64,000 nucleotides of DNA from Straminergon stramineum (GCA_963920665.1 OY987264.1:32964906-33028905), one strand, 5' to 3'. Positions 12,263 through 24,725 are shown, counted from the stretch's first letter. Translations and numbers: made by a program. Notes: generated by a model not told the origin, from the letters alone.

Positions 12263-13193
12263 TTAACCCCTAAAGGACTAGCCTGGTGTTTTTGGCAACA
12301 TAACTTTTTTGGGCAGATACATGTGAGCAGAGATTGGACTCATTTAAGCTGAAATTTTTTGACAAGGTGTGGACGAGGAATATCTTCCATGCATGCTAAA
12401 TTTCATTTCATTTGAGTATACAAGTAAAAAGTTATGATGCAAAATGTTGTTTATTTCTCAACTTGGGCAGCTCGGACAAATCTGAAAAAATCACTTTTTT
12501 CAAAAAAAAAAATGGAAATTGATTTTCTAGATTTACTTATATGAGGAAAGCTTTGAATTAGTCCATTTTGATCAATGTGATGAAAGTTATGAGGAATTTT
12601 AGTTTGTGGGCAATTAAGGAATCTCTACTCTAAAATAAACTTTGAAGTCCTTTATTTAACTCAATTTTTCATATTTTTTGAAAAAAATAAAATCATAGGA
12701 TGTAGATTTTTTATTACAACATTACAACCATTGGGATTGTCATTTTTCAATTCCATAATTAAAATTTTGACAATTTAGTATTTTGAATTCTTCTCTACTT
12801 CTTTCTACTTACTATTTTTTTCCTATATGTTGTACAATTCCAAATGATTCGAAAATTTTCAAGAACATAGCCAACTTGCCTTGAAGAATGAATCCATAGA
12901 TGCACCACCATTTTGGACATTTTTTCATACAATTGTGACCTTCTGAAGTGTTGCTGCCCGGTTTTTAGCAGGGCAAAAAAACTGATTTTTGTCACTTCAA
13001 ATGTTAATATCTTCCAATCCACATGGTGGAAATTTCTGAAATTTTTTTCACGTCTTTTCAAAACAACTTACTACAAGATCCTATGGTTACATGTGTTCAA
13101 AAATGTTATTTTCTTAAAATTGGGTTCTGTGCTAAAAATGGCAGTTTTCGAATGTTTTTGGTGAAAACATAGTCAAGGAACTTTAGGGGTTAA
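12263..13193. mobile_element. TTAA-bounded non-autonomous element, family 1
   Basis: TTAA (12263-12266) then CCCCTAAAGGA at the left; TCCTTGACT...AACTTTAGGGG then TTAA (13190-13193) at the right. The inverted repeat proper is short (CCCCTAAAG). Interior 923 bp without credible ORF. It splits copy A of the dispersed block: copies B (about 49525) and C (about 63735) read GAAC-TCAA-CT(A/G)ATG, here GAAC-TTAA-element-TTAA-CTAATG. The uninterrupted copies therefore support a 4-bp TTAA target duplication, the piggyBac-superfamily hallmark. About 80% similar by eye to 14747-15658. Confidence 0.8.
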
Positions 13194-13262
13194 CTAATGC
13201 TGATGCCATTTATTGTTAGATTTTATCTCAAAGAACTTTCAAGAATCTTATCATACTATAAA

Positions 13263-14746
13263 AAGCTACAAGGTAAGTAAGTAGTTGTTAAATAGTGTGG
13301 AATATTGCTTGCAATAGATGGAATTATTTGTAATGTGGGCCAAGGGCATGTCTTGACCTTGTGTCAATTAAAAATGAGGTAAAAAGCCCAAAGGATTGTG
13401 CAATTTAGGTTATGTAGTATAAGACCTTTAGACAATATAGTTACTTCATTTCTTAGCTTTGAGCAAAGTTTGCCAATTTTACTTGATTTGAGATCTAAAA
13501 AATTGTACTTATCCGTTTGCTTTGAAAATGGTCCCAATGGAAAGAGTAAAGTATTTTCATGATTTTCACCAATGAAAATTTAAATAGGCAAGTGTTGATT
13601 TGAAGTTATTTGTGATTTCTACTTATAAAAGAAAATTGCATGTGAACAATTGCAAGGTGGATTGCGTTATGAGTTTGATAGCTCTTCATTTGAACTTTGG
13701 GCTCTTAGAAGTGCTTTTTAGTGTACTAATACAATTTCTAGTCGGTCATACCACTTCTAATCCCAATAAACTTTAATATGCAAATTTCTGAAACATTGTG
13801 GCCCAGAGGAATAGCATACTAAAAATAGAAAATGTACATTTTTCTTGTTATAATCTAACAACTCCTATGCAATTTCGCACCCAAAATCGGTAGGCATACT
13901 AATAAGCAAGCTCTTTAAACATCTATACAATTAGATATTGAAAAAATAATAATTTGCTTCATTTTGGGGATAGCTATAAGCCCATGCTCTTTTTTCATAG
14001 TTAAAACACACTTGGAAAGGCTTGGGCATGTAGGAATTAAAGTAAAAAAAAATGTATTTTTGCACCTTGCTTGACTAGATTATAAGACATGGGATCTCAT
14101 TCATTTAAAATTTTTGCACTACAAATTTTGAAATTCTAATTTTATGTTAAAGACTTTAATTGTTAGTATGAAAAAACAAATTCAAAAAAATTAACTTGAT
14201 TTTCATAGGGATTTTCATTCTTTTTATCAATTATTATATAGAAGTTGTGCAAGATAGAAGGAAAAATTAAATTGTTAATAGCTCTAAAAGCACACTAATC
14301 CCAATGGTGAGATTGTTCAAGCAAGAAACTTGAACCTTGTGGAATTTTGTTTTTTGGAAATTTTGTAGTTTGAATTCAACACCAAATCCAATACATTATT
14401 TTCTCAAGAAATGTAATGATTTCTTGCAAAAGAAAAAGCTCCATAACATTCATATAAGTAAACAAAATAGAATAAATCAAAGCTTTCCATGTAGACATAA
14501 ATATAATATATAAGAAAAAAAATTAAAATTTTATGTTTCAAGATTCTTTTTCTTGCTTGACAAACTATTTTTTGTGCATAACATTTGCTCGTGGGCACTA
14601 ATTGAAATAAAAATTATATTTTCATGAAGAAAATGTGTTTCTCTATCTTCAGTAAAAATTTCTAATTTTTATTTCAAAAGTTGAGGTCACACAAGCCTAC
14701 TTGAAATCCTTAGAATCAATTGAGGGGACATTGAGACTTTGGGACT
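13263..14746. other. AT-rich spacer
   Basis: The first bases after 13194 continue block A (CTCAAAGAACTTTCAAGAATCT against 63779-63800). The rest is AT-rich with no recognised gene or structure. The 64-codon minus ORF at 14404-14598 looks like chance. Confidence 0.5.
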
Positions 14747-15658
14747 TTAACCCCTCAAGTCCCAAACAACTTTTTTGGGCAACATAGATATTTTGGACAA
14801 TTCACTATGAATGGAATTTTCAATTTTTTTCTTTAAAATTTTTACACAACATGTGGTGAAGGAATAGCTTCAAGGCCCAACAATTTTCATAACTTTTGAC
14901 TACATAGTTTTAAAAAATTATTGTATGATATGTAGTTTCTTTTCCAACTCATGCACCTTGGCCAAATAAAAAAAATTACTTTTTTAAGAAATAAAAATTT
15001 GAAATTGGTTTTCCAAATTTATGCATACATGGAAAGCTTTGAATCATTCTATTTTGATTAATGAGATGAAAGTTTCAAGGACTTTTAGTTTGCAAGTATT
15101 TATGGAATCTCTACTCTAAAATAAACTTTGAAGTCCTTTATTTCACTCAATTTTCAATATTTTGGAAAAGTAGATAAAAAAAATGTAGATTGTTTATTAC
15201 AACATTACAACCATTGGATTGGCATTCTTCAATTCCATAACAAAATTCTTAACAATTTAGTATTTTGAATCATTCACTGCTGCTTTCTACTTACTCTTTT
15301 TTTCCTATATGCTATACAACTCCAAAGCATGTAGCTAACATGCCTTGAAGAATGAATCCAAAGACGCACCATCATTTTGGACATTTTTTCATAGAAATGT
15401 GACCTTGAAAAGAGCAGCAGCCTGGTTCTTTGTAGGCCCCAAAAAAAGATTTTTGTCAATTCAAACAATGATATCTTGAAATCTACATGGCAAAAATTTC
15501 TAAAAATTTTTCCATATCTTTTCAAACCAGTTTACTACAAGAATTCATAGTTACATGTGTCCAATCATGTTTTTTTCCTAAAATTTGGTACTTATACTAG
15601 AAATGGCAATTTCGGAGCGTTTTGGGTGAAAACATAGTAATAAACCTTTAGGCGTTAA
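14747..15658. mobile_element. TTAA-bounded non-autonomous element, family 1
   Basis: TTAA (14747-14750) plus CCCCTCAAGTCCC at the left; AACCTTTAGGCG plus TTAA (15655-15658) at the right. Interior of 904 bp is collinear with 12267-13189: shared ACTCTAAAATAAACTTTGAA near 15115, GAATGAATCCA near 15350, ATGGCAATTTCGGAGCGTTT near 15604. The right end has one base changed (GGCG for GGGG). No transposase. Confidence 0.75.
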
Positions 15659-15772
15659 AGGGTTAAAATGCACAATCAAGTCATTCATTGGAATTCTAAT
15701 AATGATACCAACCTCACAACACACATTTAGTGTGTACCAATACAATTTAAAATATTTGTTGATTTTGTCACA

Positions 15773-16343
15773 TTTACCCCCTAAATGCTTAGACATCCAT
15801 TTTCTAGATGATAAACAAATTGGAACTCAAGTTTCATCCTCGTGTTTACTTGGATGAAAGTTATTCTAATTTATGGAGATACTTTATCAAGTTGTTGTTC
15901 TATCTAAGGGTTGAACTTGGTGTTATTAGAGTACATATTTTTCTAAAATTACAAATGTGCAAGATGTCAAGTGGTTGACCAAGCCAAAATTACATTGACT
16001 CTAGTTCAAAATTGGATTTGCCAAAATGAGGTCATAGACTTTAAGAACACAAAAATTTCAAAAAATTACCATGTGAAGAGAACCTCCTTTTAAATTCTTC
16101 CAACAAATTTCACTCAAAAAATGATAATATTTTGCTTTTAATCGAATTTAGTTGGAATTTTAAAATTTTCCTTTCAAAATTTATAAAAAATATTGGTGAT
16201 AGCATTGGTGAATCTATTGTTTAAATGCAATCTACAAATGAAAATCTACAACTTTTGTTTATATATCAATTCCAAAATATGCTCCCAAATTGCACTTTGT
16301 AATGATTTTTTTCTAGAGATGAATATGGATGTGTAGGGGTTAA
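15773..16343. mobile_element. TTAA-bounded non-autonomous element, family 2 (left end mutated)
   Basis: Left end TTAC (15773-15776) plus CCCCTAAATGCTTAGACATCC; right end GATGTGTAGGGG plus TTAA (16340-16343). Interior about 563 bp, collinear with 24150-24721 (CCATTTTCTAGAYRATGAAC near the left end; GTGAAGAGAACCTC in the middle; ATATGCTCCCAAATTGCACTTT near the right). Left TTAA has become TTAC, so this copy is old. Confidence 0.75.
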
Positions 16344-16344
16344 G

Positions 16345-17090
16345 GATGGTACTATATGAAATTTGAGATTTTTAAAACAAACTACAATGAAATTGAAAAT
16401 AAAAAATTTCAAAATAAACTATTTAAAAAAAATTCAATTAAAAAGAAATTCCTAAAGTTATATTTATAAACAAGTAACTAAATGGAAATTTCATGAAAAT
16501 ACATATTTTCCTAATTTTTTATTTTAAAAATATTTAATAAATTCATAAAATTAAAATTAATTTGGTTGTTGTTTCCAACTTAAAGGTAATTTTAGTCAAC
16601 CAATTATAGATTGAGAAAATTAAATTTCAATAATCTTTTTCTACATTGATTCTGATAAAGGGTAATTTGAGTACTTGTGCAAGGAAAATTTGCTATTTAT
16701 GAAGACTTTTGTATTAGACTATGTCATCCTATGAGGTGACTTCATATTCCAAACTGTTGTTTTTTTGGGCTGAAAACTGTATTTGACACTACCAAACTAG
16801 CAAATGTGACATCCAATTGGGGGTATATAAATTAAAATTAAATAAGAAAATGTTACTTAAGATGTAAAGTAGTAATGAAAACCTTGTCTACAAATCTTGA
16901 TTCTTTGGAAATTTAATCACATGAATTAATGTATAATAGAAAACAATTGACTAAATTGTGTAATAGGATATAGTACAAATGCATCCTAGAATCACTCATC
17001 ATCTAAATCCATCCAAGACATCTTTCTAATAAAATCTCCACACCTCAACTAGTACTTTAGTTATGCTTCAATGAAGTCTCTCATTGATAT
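16345..17090 (+). repeat. Direct copy of 1060-1820
   Basis: Diverged but collinear with 1060-1820: CAATGAAATTGAAAATAAAA near 16388, TTTCATGAAAATACAT near 16490, AGATGTAAAGTAGTAATGA near 16860, ATGCTTCAATGAAGTCTCT near 17070. Non-coding. Confidence 0.7.
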
Positions 17091-17148
17091 AAATGTACCT
17101 AAAATTGAATCTCAGATTCAATTTGCTAACTAGTTTGCTAACTACCTC

Positions 17149-17297
17149 AACGAGGGGTGCTATTATGTGAGTATAGAAGTATGAGCCCATGAGCCTATTA
17201 TATATATATATTACAAATATCCATATTATAGGTACCTATAATGTAAGCTTAATGCCTACAAGCTCACATTCTTAGGCTCACATACTAGCACCATTGC
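17149..17297. mobile_element. MITE-like hairpin, GGTGCTA...TAGCACC
   Basis: GGTGCTATTATGTGAG near 17156 is the inverted partner of CTCACATACTAGCACC ending near 17293, with further pairing inside (GAGCCCATGAGCC and GGCTCACA). The centre is TA-rich with ATTATAGGTACCTATAATG, itself palindromic. A longer relative lies at 19782-20035. No TSD could be fixed. Confidence 0.65.
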
Positions 17298-17613
17298 CTT
17301 TGGGTCAAGATCTGTGGAAAATAATTATTTTTAAGAAAGCTAGAAAAAAATAGAATGAAAGAGAGAAATTGATGATTTCAGAAAGAATTAGCTATCCAAG
17401 TTGTCGTAGACAAAGAAAATGTCTAGTACTAGACAAAAAGGAAATTATGAAGTCCAATGACCATCTATCATCAAAAAAGTATTTGTTGACAAAATGTGGA
17501 AGACTAGTGTTTACCACTTCAAGAGACTACAGGGTGGAGAGGTCGATTTTATAATGAAATCTATTATTCATCATGAATCCTCAAAGGATATGGGACAATT
17601 TAAAGAAGAGAGT

Positions 17614-18580
17614 TTAACCCTCACCGCCGAAGGGGACCAAAAGTGTCCTTAGGTCAAATTCAAAGTATTGTAACTTTTGCATTTGATATCCGATTTCAAT
17701 AAACTTGTTGGAAAATTTGCAATCTCTCTTCTAGTTTGTGTGGTAAAATTTTCAGATCAATCCAAGATGTACTAAATTTTTGAAAGTCAATCAAAGTTCA
17801 CAAAGTTCAATTTGAGTTCACCAAATTGTATTTGATGGCTACAACTTTGGGGGTTTGTATCTCCTTCATCCAAAGTTTTTTTTCAATAAAATTTGTTGGC
17901 TTATGTTCCCCTTGACGTTTAGTTGTAGTGGTGGAATTTTCATGTCAACCTAGGTTGTTTTGAATGTTTAAAAGCAATTCAAAGTTCAAAATCTCAACAT
18001 TTTTGAACTACAATGAACTTTAGCAGCTTGTTTCTTCTTCATAAAATGTTTGTTTTCAATAAAACAAAATTTGGAAAAGTTGTGCATACTAGTCTAGTTT
18101 GTATTTATAAAATTTCATATCAATCCAAGAAGTTATGAGTGACTAAGAAGCATTTTAGTAGAAGGAGGCCCATTTTTTTATGGGTTTTTTGCAACTTTTC
18201 TTGCATTTTTTGACATTTCAAATCCATTTTGCAAGCACAACGAGTCAATTGATTGATATTTTTTTCATCAATGTGTTTTTATATTGATTTAGAATCACTT
18301 TATAGTTTAAGGTTTCTTCATTTGAAAAGATTTTGAAACCAAATTTCGCCTCCAAATGTACTTTTAGGAAAATTTCAAAATCTTTTTTCAACACTAAAAC
18401 ATTATAATCTTGCAATCGATGGAGTCAAATGACATCAAATTTGATGCACATCATCTGCAACAAGTGCACTACAAGATTGTATAGTTGAGATCTTTGTAGC
18501 TTAGTGAAAATTGTATCTATAAAACTTCAAAAGAAATGTTGTTTTTGAACCTATTTAGGCCTTGGGCGGTGAGGGGTTAA
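17614..18580. mobile_element. TTAA-bounded non-autonomous element, family 3
   Basis: TTAA (17614-17617) plus CCCTCACCGCCGAAGG; right end CCTTGGGCGGTGAGGGG plus TTAA (18577-18580). This gives about 17 bp of near-perfect inverted repeat, with one C missing at the left. Interior 959 bp AT-rich, no long ORF. Collinear with 29428-30236 (TTCAATAAACTTGTTGGAAAA near 17696; GTGACTAAGAAGCATTTTAG near 18138). Confidence 0.85.
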
Positions 18581-19781
18581 CTAGAGCTCCTACTAATCCT
18601 AATTGACATATCCCATATGGGTTGTTTCACCGCATACCACCTTACTTGTATAAAGTAGTTGTCTTTCCTTCTACTTTGAATCAAGTTAGAGGATTTTTTG
18701 AATTTAAGTGCTAAGAGAATTGGATCCTTTTTGATGTAATGTTGAATTAATAAAAATTAAATTTTAATTTGCCGAACCTACTTTGGGAACTTTAATTAAT
18801 TATTCAGCAACAATGTGCCAACCCTACCCCAAAGATACGGTACTAGGTATAGAGTAAGACGTTGTACCGTTACTCCATGAGGATTTGATGGAGGTATAAT
18901 GAAGCTCACATTATTCAAACGAATTTGCTCATGAATTGAAAAGTATGTTGAAGATTTGGAGAGAATTTGGTAGTCCTTGGAAGTTGGAATAGTTGAAATG
19001 GCCACCCGTGTCAAACCGTTGCAATTGCAAATGGGACTGCATTTGGAATGTTAACTTATGTAACCCCTTTAGGATGTGGAGACCATGCATGCGCCTCAAT
19101 TTCTAATATTTCACATTTTTGTGTTGGTTTCCTTATGTATTGGGAAAAACATGAAATGATAAACATCTTGGCAAAGTTGTGGACTTGTGGAAAAAATTAT
19201 GAGATTAAGAATAAAAAAAAAATTGAAAGGGTAGAAACTATACCTTAGTATAGAACATGTTATGCATATTCACAGTGAATAAAAGGCTTTTTTCTATACT
19301 AGGCTTTGTATCAAGGTACTCCACTTGGAAAGTATGCACACATCTTTGGCTACCGGCAAGAATTGTCAAAAATATTACCCTACGTGCTCTACTAAGTTGC
19401 ATAGTGTTTGTTCTAGTAGATAGGTTTGTTTTGGATTCTTCAATCCAATTTCTTGAGTTTTATAATGAAGATTTTCAACAAGTTAGAAATGTCCAAAATA
19501 AATACATTTCTTTGCAAAGTTTGATGGTATACTTCAGCATAAAACTAAGTGGATTTTTATAAGGTAATAGAAACTTGTAAAGGAAGAAATTTCATGGTCT
19601 CATATCTAGTCACAGACCCACTCTTAATTCGCATGCTTGGTTCACCCAATTGAAATCCAACGATACTTTTGAAGGACGTTGTGAACCACCTTAATTATTC
19701 ACTTTCTAGAAAATAGAAAATATAAACAATTTGCATAAATCCACAACTTCAAAACTATTTGTATTCCTGATTTAACCACCA
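18581..19781. other. Spacer without recognised gene
   Basis: Near 18600-18660, CATATCCCATATGGGTTGTT is a scrap of the foldback family seen at 36340. The 101-codon plus ORF at 19257-19562 has no recognisable domain, no homologue in the window and no splice context; it is probably chance. Confidence 0.45.
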
Positions 19782-20035
19782 ACAGTGCTAGTATGTGAGC
19801 CTAAGAATGCGAGCTTGTGAGAATTGAGCCTACATTATAGGTACCTATAATATACATACTATACACTATAGAAGGTGTATGTATCATAAACACCTATACT
19901 ATGGGTATTTGTTACATATATACCCTATAATCATAAACGGTTTCTATAGTATATACACCTATAATATAGGTGTGTAGTATTATAGAATCATGGGCTCACA
20001 CTCTTATACTCATATAATAGCAACCCTCGTTAAAC
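19782..20035. mobile_element. MITE-like hairpin, longer relative of 17149-17297
   Basis: GTGCTAGTATGTGAGCC near 19787 pairs with GGCTCACAC...CTCATATAATAGCAAC near 19993-20027. The interior is rich in ATAGGTACCTATAAT and ACACCTATAATATAGGTGT palindromes. The outer TAGCAACCCTCGTT matches, inverted, the AACGAGGGGTGCTA at 17149. Its orientation is opposite to the shorter copy. Confidence 0.65.
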
Positions 20036-20339
20036 CACAACTATCAATTAGGAAGTTTTCTGTTAGATTGCAACAAAGACTTCCGGAGTTTAGGGTGAAA
20101 ATCTAAAAAATGCAATGAGGAGAATACAAAGGGAAAATTCTAGGGGAAAAATAGGGGTTTTGAACTAAAATGACTTTAAGAAAGATTTGATAAAGGAACC
20201 AAATTAGGCAAATAGTAAAATGGTAGTAAAATAAAAACCAAAATAAAATCAAGTAGAAAAAATAAATTAGAATTAAATAGAAAACCAAAAAGATAACAAA
20301 TACAAAAATATAAACCAAAACCAAACACTACAAGTAGGA

Positions 20340-22135
20340 ATTGTGTTAAATGTAGAACTGTAGACCTCATTTGGCATAGTAGAATAAATTTTTACAAAAC
20401 CTTTGAACCAAGAAAATTTGGGAAATTAAGTGTCGCGGCTCTAGTAACACCTTACAGCTCCAACCAAACTTCAAAGAGACCTTCAAGCTTTCAAGGCTCA
20501 CTACACTCCAATACTGGTATCATTTAGGCCCAATTACCTAACACTATACATGCTACAAATTCACAACATTAGTTCCCATTTCCAATTCACATTGCTAAGT
20601 TGTCATGCCTGGGACTTCTAGCATGCACTCCACTCGTGACACCTGGCATGTCACTTGGTGTCATGGGGCGGAACTTCCATCTTATTGTGCTAGAAGTCAT
20701 GGAGGCACTACTTACCATAGTCCTAACCACCCTTGGTTGTCACCCCACTTCATACTAGGCCCTTTTGTGTACTTGCTACTCTTCCACCAATACTAATTGG
20801 GACTCACAACTCATGACACATTACCAAAGGCTTAGCAAGGAGTGGGACTCCAACCAACCGATGCCCCGGAACACATACACAAGTGTCCCAAAGAGCCTTG
20901 AAGCCAGTGGTAAAGTTACATCACCACCCATGAGTCATCGGGACTCACCAAAGTTCCAAAAGGGAGTGAGGAGGGAGACCAACCCCTCCTATAGTACTCT
21001 CTGTAGTCTTTGATAGACCCCCCCCTTGTGGGTCAAAGGGACTTCCCAAACCCCCTTGGGTTTTGGAAGACCACCCGTTTCCAACCGAAATCCCCAAGTT
21101 CTACCTTCATTTGGACTCCCGAACTTCCAAACGGCGTAATTTTGTTGTTAGGGCTTCAATTTACACATGCGAGCTCATTTAAGATATCTACACAACGAGT
21201 AGATGCTGATGGACTGCTCACTTGTCCTATTTGGACAAGTTTTCACAAAGTTATGAGCCTCCAAAGATTCAGGTCCACCAAGAGTGGCGTCACGCCTTCA
21301 CCACGGTCCTTCTCTTGGCCATAACTTTTGGCTCATGCCTTAGAACCTCATAATTCTTGCATTTTAGATTCCTTGTCTTTGTAGCTTTCCAATGATATGC
21401 TACATGCCATGCTTTGTTGAGGGATTCCCTACGAACCCCTCACACCTAGCCTTTGAGTGTCCCGGCGCCACTAGGACACCTCCAACTTTGAACGACCATA
21501 ACTTCTAGCCTATTAGTCCAAATCACGTGTTATTTGGACGGTTAGAAGCATATTCTCAAGAGCTTTCCAAGAATGTATGACATGACACTATGACCTTCTT
21601 AAACAAGGCGCTATTTCCCCTTGTTTGCTTGGAGGTCTCTTCTTTCTCCTTTCTTAGCCTATTGCAAGGCTTGAGAAGTCACCCCCAAGGTCCCCCTTTC
21701 TCACTAAGGCACTTTGGGCACCCCAAGGAGATAGGGGCGTGACATTAAGTTAACTTTCATCTCCAAAAATCCGTTTGAGATTTTGAGTCTTCAATCAAAA
21801 ATCATAGACAAAAAGTAGAGAGGGGTTGGAAAGGACATTTTCGAACATCCTTCATGAATTTTGTCCCTAAATTTTGATTGGAGGCTCAAAATTACAAACA
21901 GATTTTTGGAAATGAAATATATCTTGATTTCACAACTTTTCTTCTTTCAAAGTTTTTTGGAAAATTTTATTCTATTGTGCCAAAATGAGGTCTAAAGTTC
22001 TACATTGAACACAATTCCTTGGTCTTGACAAGGAGTGGTCAAGCTCTCATTTACAAATTATCCCATACCTTTGGAGGATTTAAGATCAACAATGGATTTC
22101 ATTATAAAAATTAACTCTCCACCCTACATCACACA
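20340..22135 (+). repeat. Foldback element copy, split by the solo LTR
   Basis: Left arm 20340-20430 plus 21745-21830 is the inverted partner of about 21840-22100. TAGACCTCATTTGGCATAGTAG near 20365 pairs with GTGCCAAAATGAGGTCTAAAG near 21975. It is collinear with 36430-36819 plus 41908-41965, which has no LTR at the corresponding point (36516-36535). Non-coding. Confidence 0.75.
20431..21744 (+). mobile_element. Solo LTR (gypsy-like), 1314 bp, with 5-bp target duplication
   Basis: Starts TGTCGCGG and ends GGGCGTGACA, giving TG...CA ends with a short inverted repeat (TGTC/GACA). TTAAG at 20426-20430 and again at 21745-21749 is the target duplication. GC is clearly higher than the flanks. Removing the LTR and one TTAAG restores the foldback arm found intact at 36516-36535. 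No internal domain or second LTR, so it is a solo LTR left by recombination. ORFs inside (to 104 codons) are not genes. Gypsy is an inference from length and ends. Confidence 0.85.
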
Positions 22136-23083
22136 ATTGAATTTCCTTGAATGTTGTCCCTTGCACTTTTTTTTTGAAGGGTATCGTTCTTTCCACTGGA
22201 AATAGAAACAACCATGCCATTCAAGAAAATTTGAACTAGAATATTACACTTGAATTAGTATGAAGGATTTAATTTTTTGGGAACAAGGTAGCATTTTTGA
22301 AGCAATACTAATATAGGATTTTTTGTGTGGTTTACTTTAGGTAATTTGTATTATTTTCTTAAACTAGAATTGTTTGAGACTTTTCAAAGTTCAATAGTGA
22401 TATTCAAGATTTTATTTTAATCTTACTAATAATTTTGAAGTTCATTTCAAAAGATGGTTTTCAAAACATAATATATATTTATCTTTTCCTTATTATTATC
22501 ACAATAATACTTCTTTTTTGAATCCTAGAATTTTTTTCCTCTCTTTTTATTTTGTAAAAAGTTAGGTTTCGGATTTTTTTATTAATAAACTACTGCCCTT
22601 ATAGATTATCAATTTTGAAATGAATTAGCATCAAATTTCTCATGAAGATTTTCAGATTCACACAAGTGAAGTACTTTGTTGTGTGGGCTACTATTGTTGT
22701 TGTTTGAGCCACATTTCGCTTGGCAATTGGTATTTTGGGTCCATACTTGACTTGCAACCGGTGCAAATGCATCAGACCAAGTGTGTGAGGTAGTTCAATG
22801 GAAAATCTATGTTGATTTTTCCTTCTCCGGCTTGGTACAATATAGTCTTTGTATATAGAGCACCTAACACCCATTCATAGTTACAAATTTCTTGCTAGAG
22901 CTAGTTTTCCTCAAAATCAATTGTGATTGTAGAATTGTGAAGCACACTTGCAAGTGGCCATTGTGTAAAAATCCCACCTCATAAAGACATAGTCCAAGGT
23001 TACCAAACAGTGGTTGTACATCATTTCCCTCAAATTACTTTGAAATTTGATCATATATGCCATTTCAAAACATCCTATAGGGG
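22136..23083. other. AT-rich spacer
   Basis: No gene recognised. The 91-codon minus ORF at 22599-22874 lies in slightly less AT-rich sequence but shows no known motif. CATCCTATAGGGGTTAA at 23071-23087 looks like the right end of a TTAA element, but no left partner was found to its left. Confidence 0.4.
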
Positions 23084-23525
23084 TTAACGATGTGTGAATG
23101 GATTATCACTATAGAACAATAAGCCTAGGGCACAAGGATGGTATATGATTTGATTACAAGCAAAATATTATCATTTTTTTGAGTAAAATTTGTCGAAATA
23201 GATCTGAAATGAGGTTCTCTTAACATGGTGATTTTTTGAAATTTTTGTATTCTTCAAATCTATGATCTCATTTTTGCAAATCCCGTTTTGAACTAGTAGA
23301 GTCAATGCAATTTTGGCTTGGTCAACTACTCGAACTACTTCCACATTAGTAATTATAGAAAAATATGTACTCTAATATCACTAAATCCAACCATTAAATA
23401 TGACAACAACATGTTAAACTATCTCTAGAAATTAGAATGACTCCAAGCAATAAGGAGGACAAAATTTGAGTTTCAATATGTTCATTGTCTAGAAAGTAGA
23501 TGTTGTAGCACTTCGAGGTAACACC
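23084..23525 (-). mobile_element. Degenerate TTAA family 2 copy
   Basis: About 23140-23510 matches the interior of 50835-51424 in the same orientation (ATTACAAGCAAAATATTATCAT; GAAATGAGGTTCTCTT; GAGTTTCAATATGTTCATTGTCTAGAAA). The ends are worn: TTAACGATG at 23084 and TTCGAGGTAAC near 23512-23522. Confidence 0.55.
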
Positions 23526-24145
23526 TTAAGGACCATTGTCTCTTCATGGGACAAATGGGATTTCGGCCAGGTATCTATAGTCTCAATTTTTGTCTTGATT
23601 TTTTGAAATTTTTTATGAAGATGGAAAAATTGATTAGCTTGGTGAAAATTTAATTGTTTTTATTCATTGCTTGGTAACAAAAGTTATGCCAAAATAAGCT
23701 CAAAATAGGGGAGAGGGGCATAAAAAAAAACTTCAAAAATTAAAATTTTATTATTAAAATTTTCTTTGTCATTGATTATATTTTTGTCTACATGGAAAGA
23801 TGTGATTCATTCCATTAGGATTTGTTATGAGAAAGTTATGGACAATCTTGTTTTTTGGGCAATTAGAGCATCTTCTTGGAAAAATTACTTATTAGATTCA
23901 TATTTGAATGCAATTTTTAAAATTTATCAAAGAGAAAAGGTCCACTTGGTTTGATTTTCTTGCTAGAACAATCTCACCATTGGGATCAATACATTTTAAT
24001 TCCATCTTAGAGATATAAATAATTTAGATTTTCCTTCCATCTTGTACCTACTTCTATTTCACAATTTTTTAAAGAATAAAAACTAAATTCTTTTGTGTTT
24101 TCTTTTTTTTCCTAGACTTTGAACTCAATTCTCCACCATTAAGAT
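23526..24145. other. AT-rich spacer
   Basis: No gene, terminal repeat or tandem structure that I can support. Confidence 0.5.
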
Positions 24146-24725
24146 TTAACCCCTAAACAAGTCAACGTCCATTTTCTAGACAATGAACAAATTGAAATTC
24201 TAGTTTCATCTTCCTAACTACTTGGATGAAAGTTATTTTAATTTGTGAAGATACATTATCAAGTTCTTGTCCTATCTAAGGGTTGGATTTGGTGTTACTA
24301 GAGTCAATATTTTTCTAAAATTACAAATGTGCAATTATGTCAAGTGGTCAAATTGCATTGATTTTAGTTCAAAATTGGATTAGCCAAAATGAGGTCATAG
24401 ATAGGAAGAACACTAAAACTTCAAAAAATCACTATGTGAAGAGAACCTCATTTCAGATCCATTCCAACAAATTTTACTCAAAAAAAATGATAATATTTTA
24501 CTTGCAATTGAATTTTGATGGAATTTTGAAATTTCTCTTTCAAAATTTATAAAAAAAGATTGGTGATAACATTGGTGAATCTAAACCATACAAATGGAAT
24601 CTACAAATCAAAATCTACAATTTTTATTTGCATTTCAATTCCAGAATATGCTTCCAAATAGCACTTTATAATGATTTTTCTCAAATTGTCAATTCTAGAG
24701 ATGAATTAGGACATTTAGGGGTTAA
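24146..24725. mobile_element. TTAA-bounded non-autonomous element, family 2
   Basis: TTAA (24146-24149) plus CCCCTAAACAAGTC; right end GACATTTAGGGG plus TTAA (24722-24725). Interior 572 bp, collinear with 15777-16339 and, inverted, with 50835-51424. A 71-codon ORF (24337-24552) is present but equivalent frames are not conserved in the other copies. Confidence 0.8.

Noticed and set aside
17190..17240. TATATATA run and palindrome as an origin or promoter
   Set aside because: Explained as the centre of a MITE-like hairpin.
20103..20370. Two overlapping hydrophobic minus ORFs (FVIFLVFYLILIYFFYLIL...)
   Set aside because: They come from A/T-rich low-complexity DNA (AAATA/AAAT runs); overlapping frames are equally hydrophobic.
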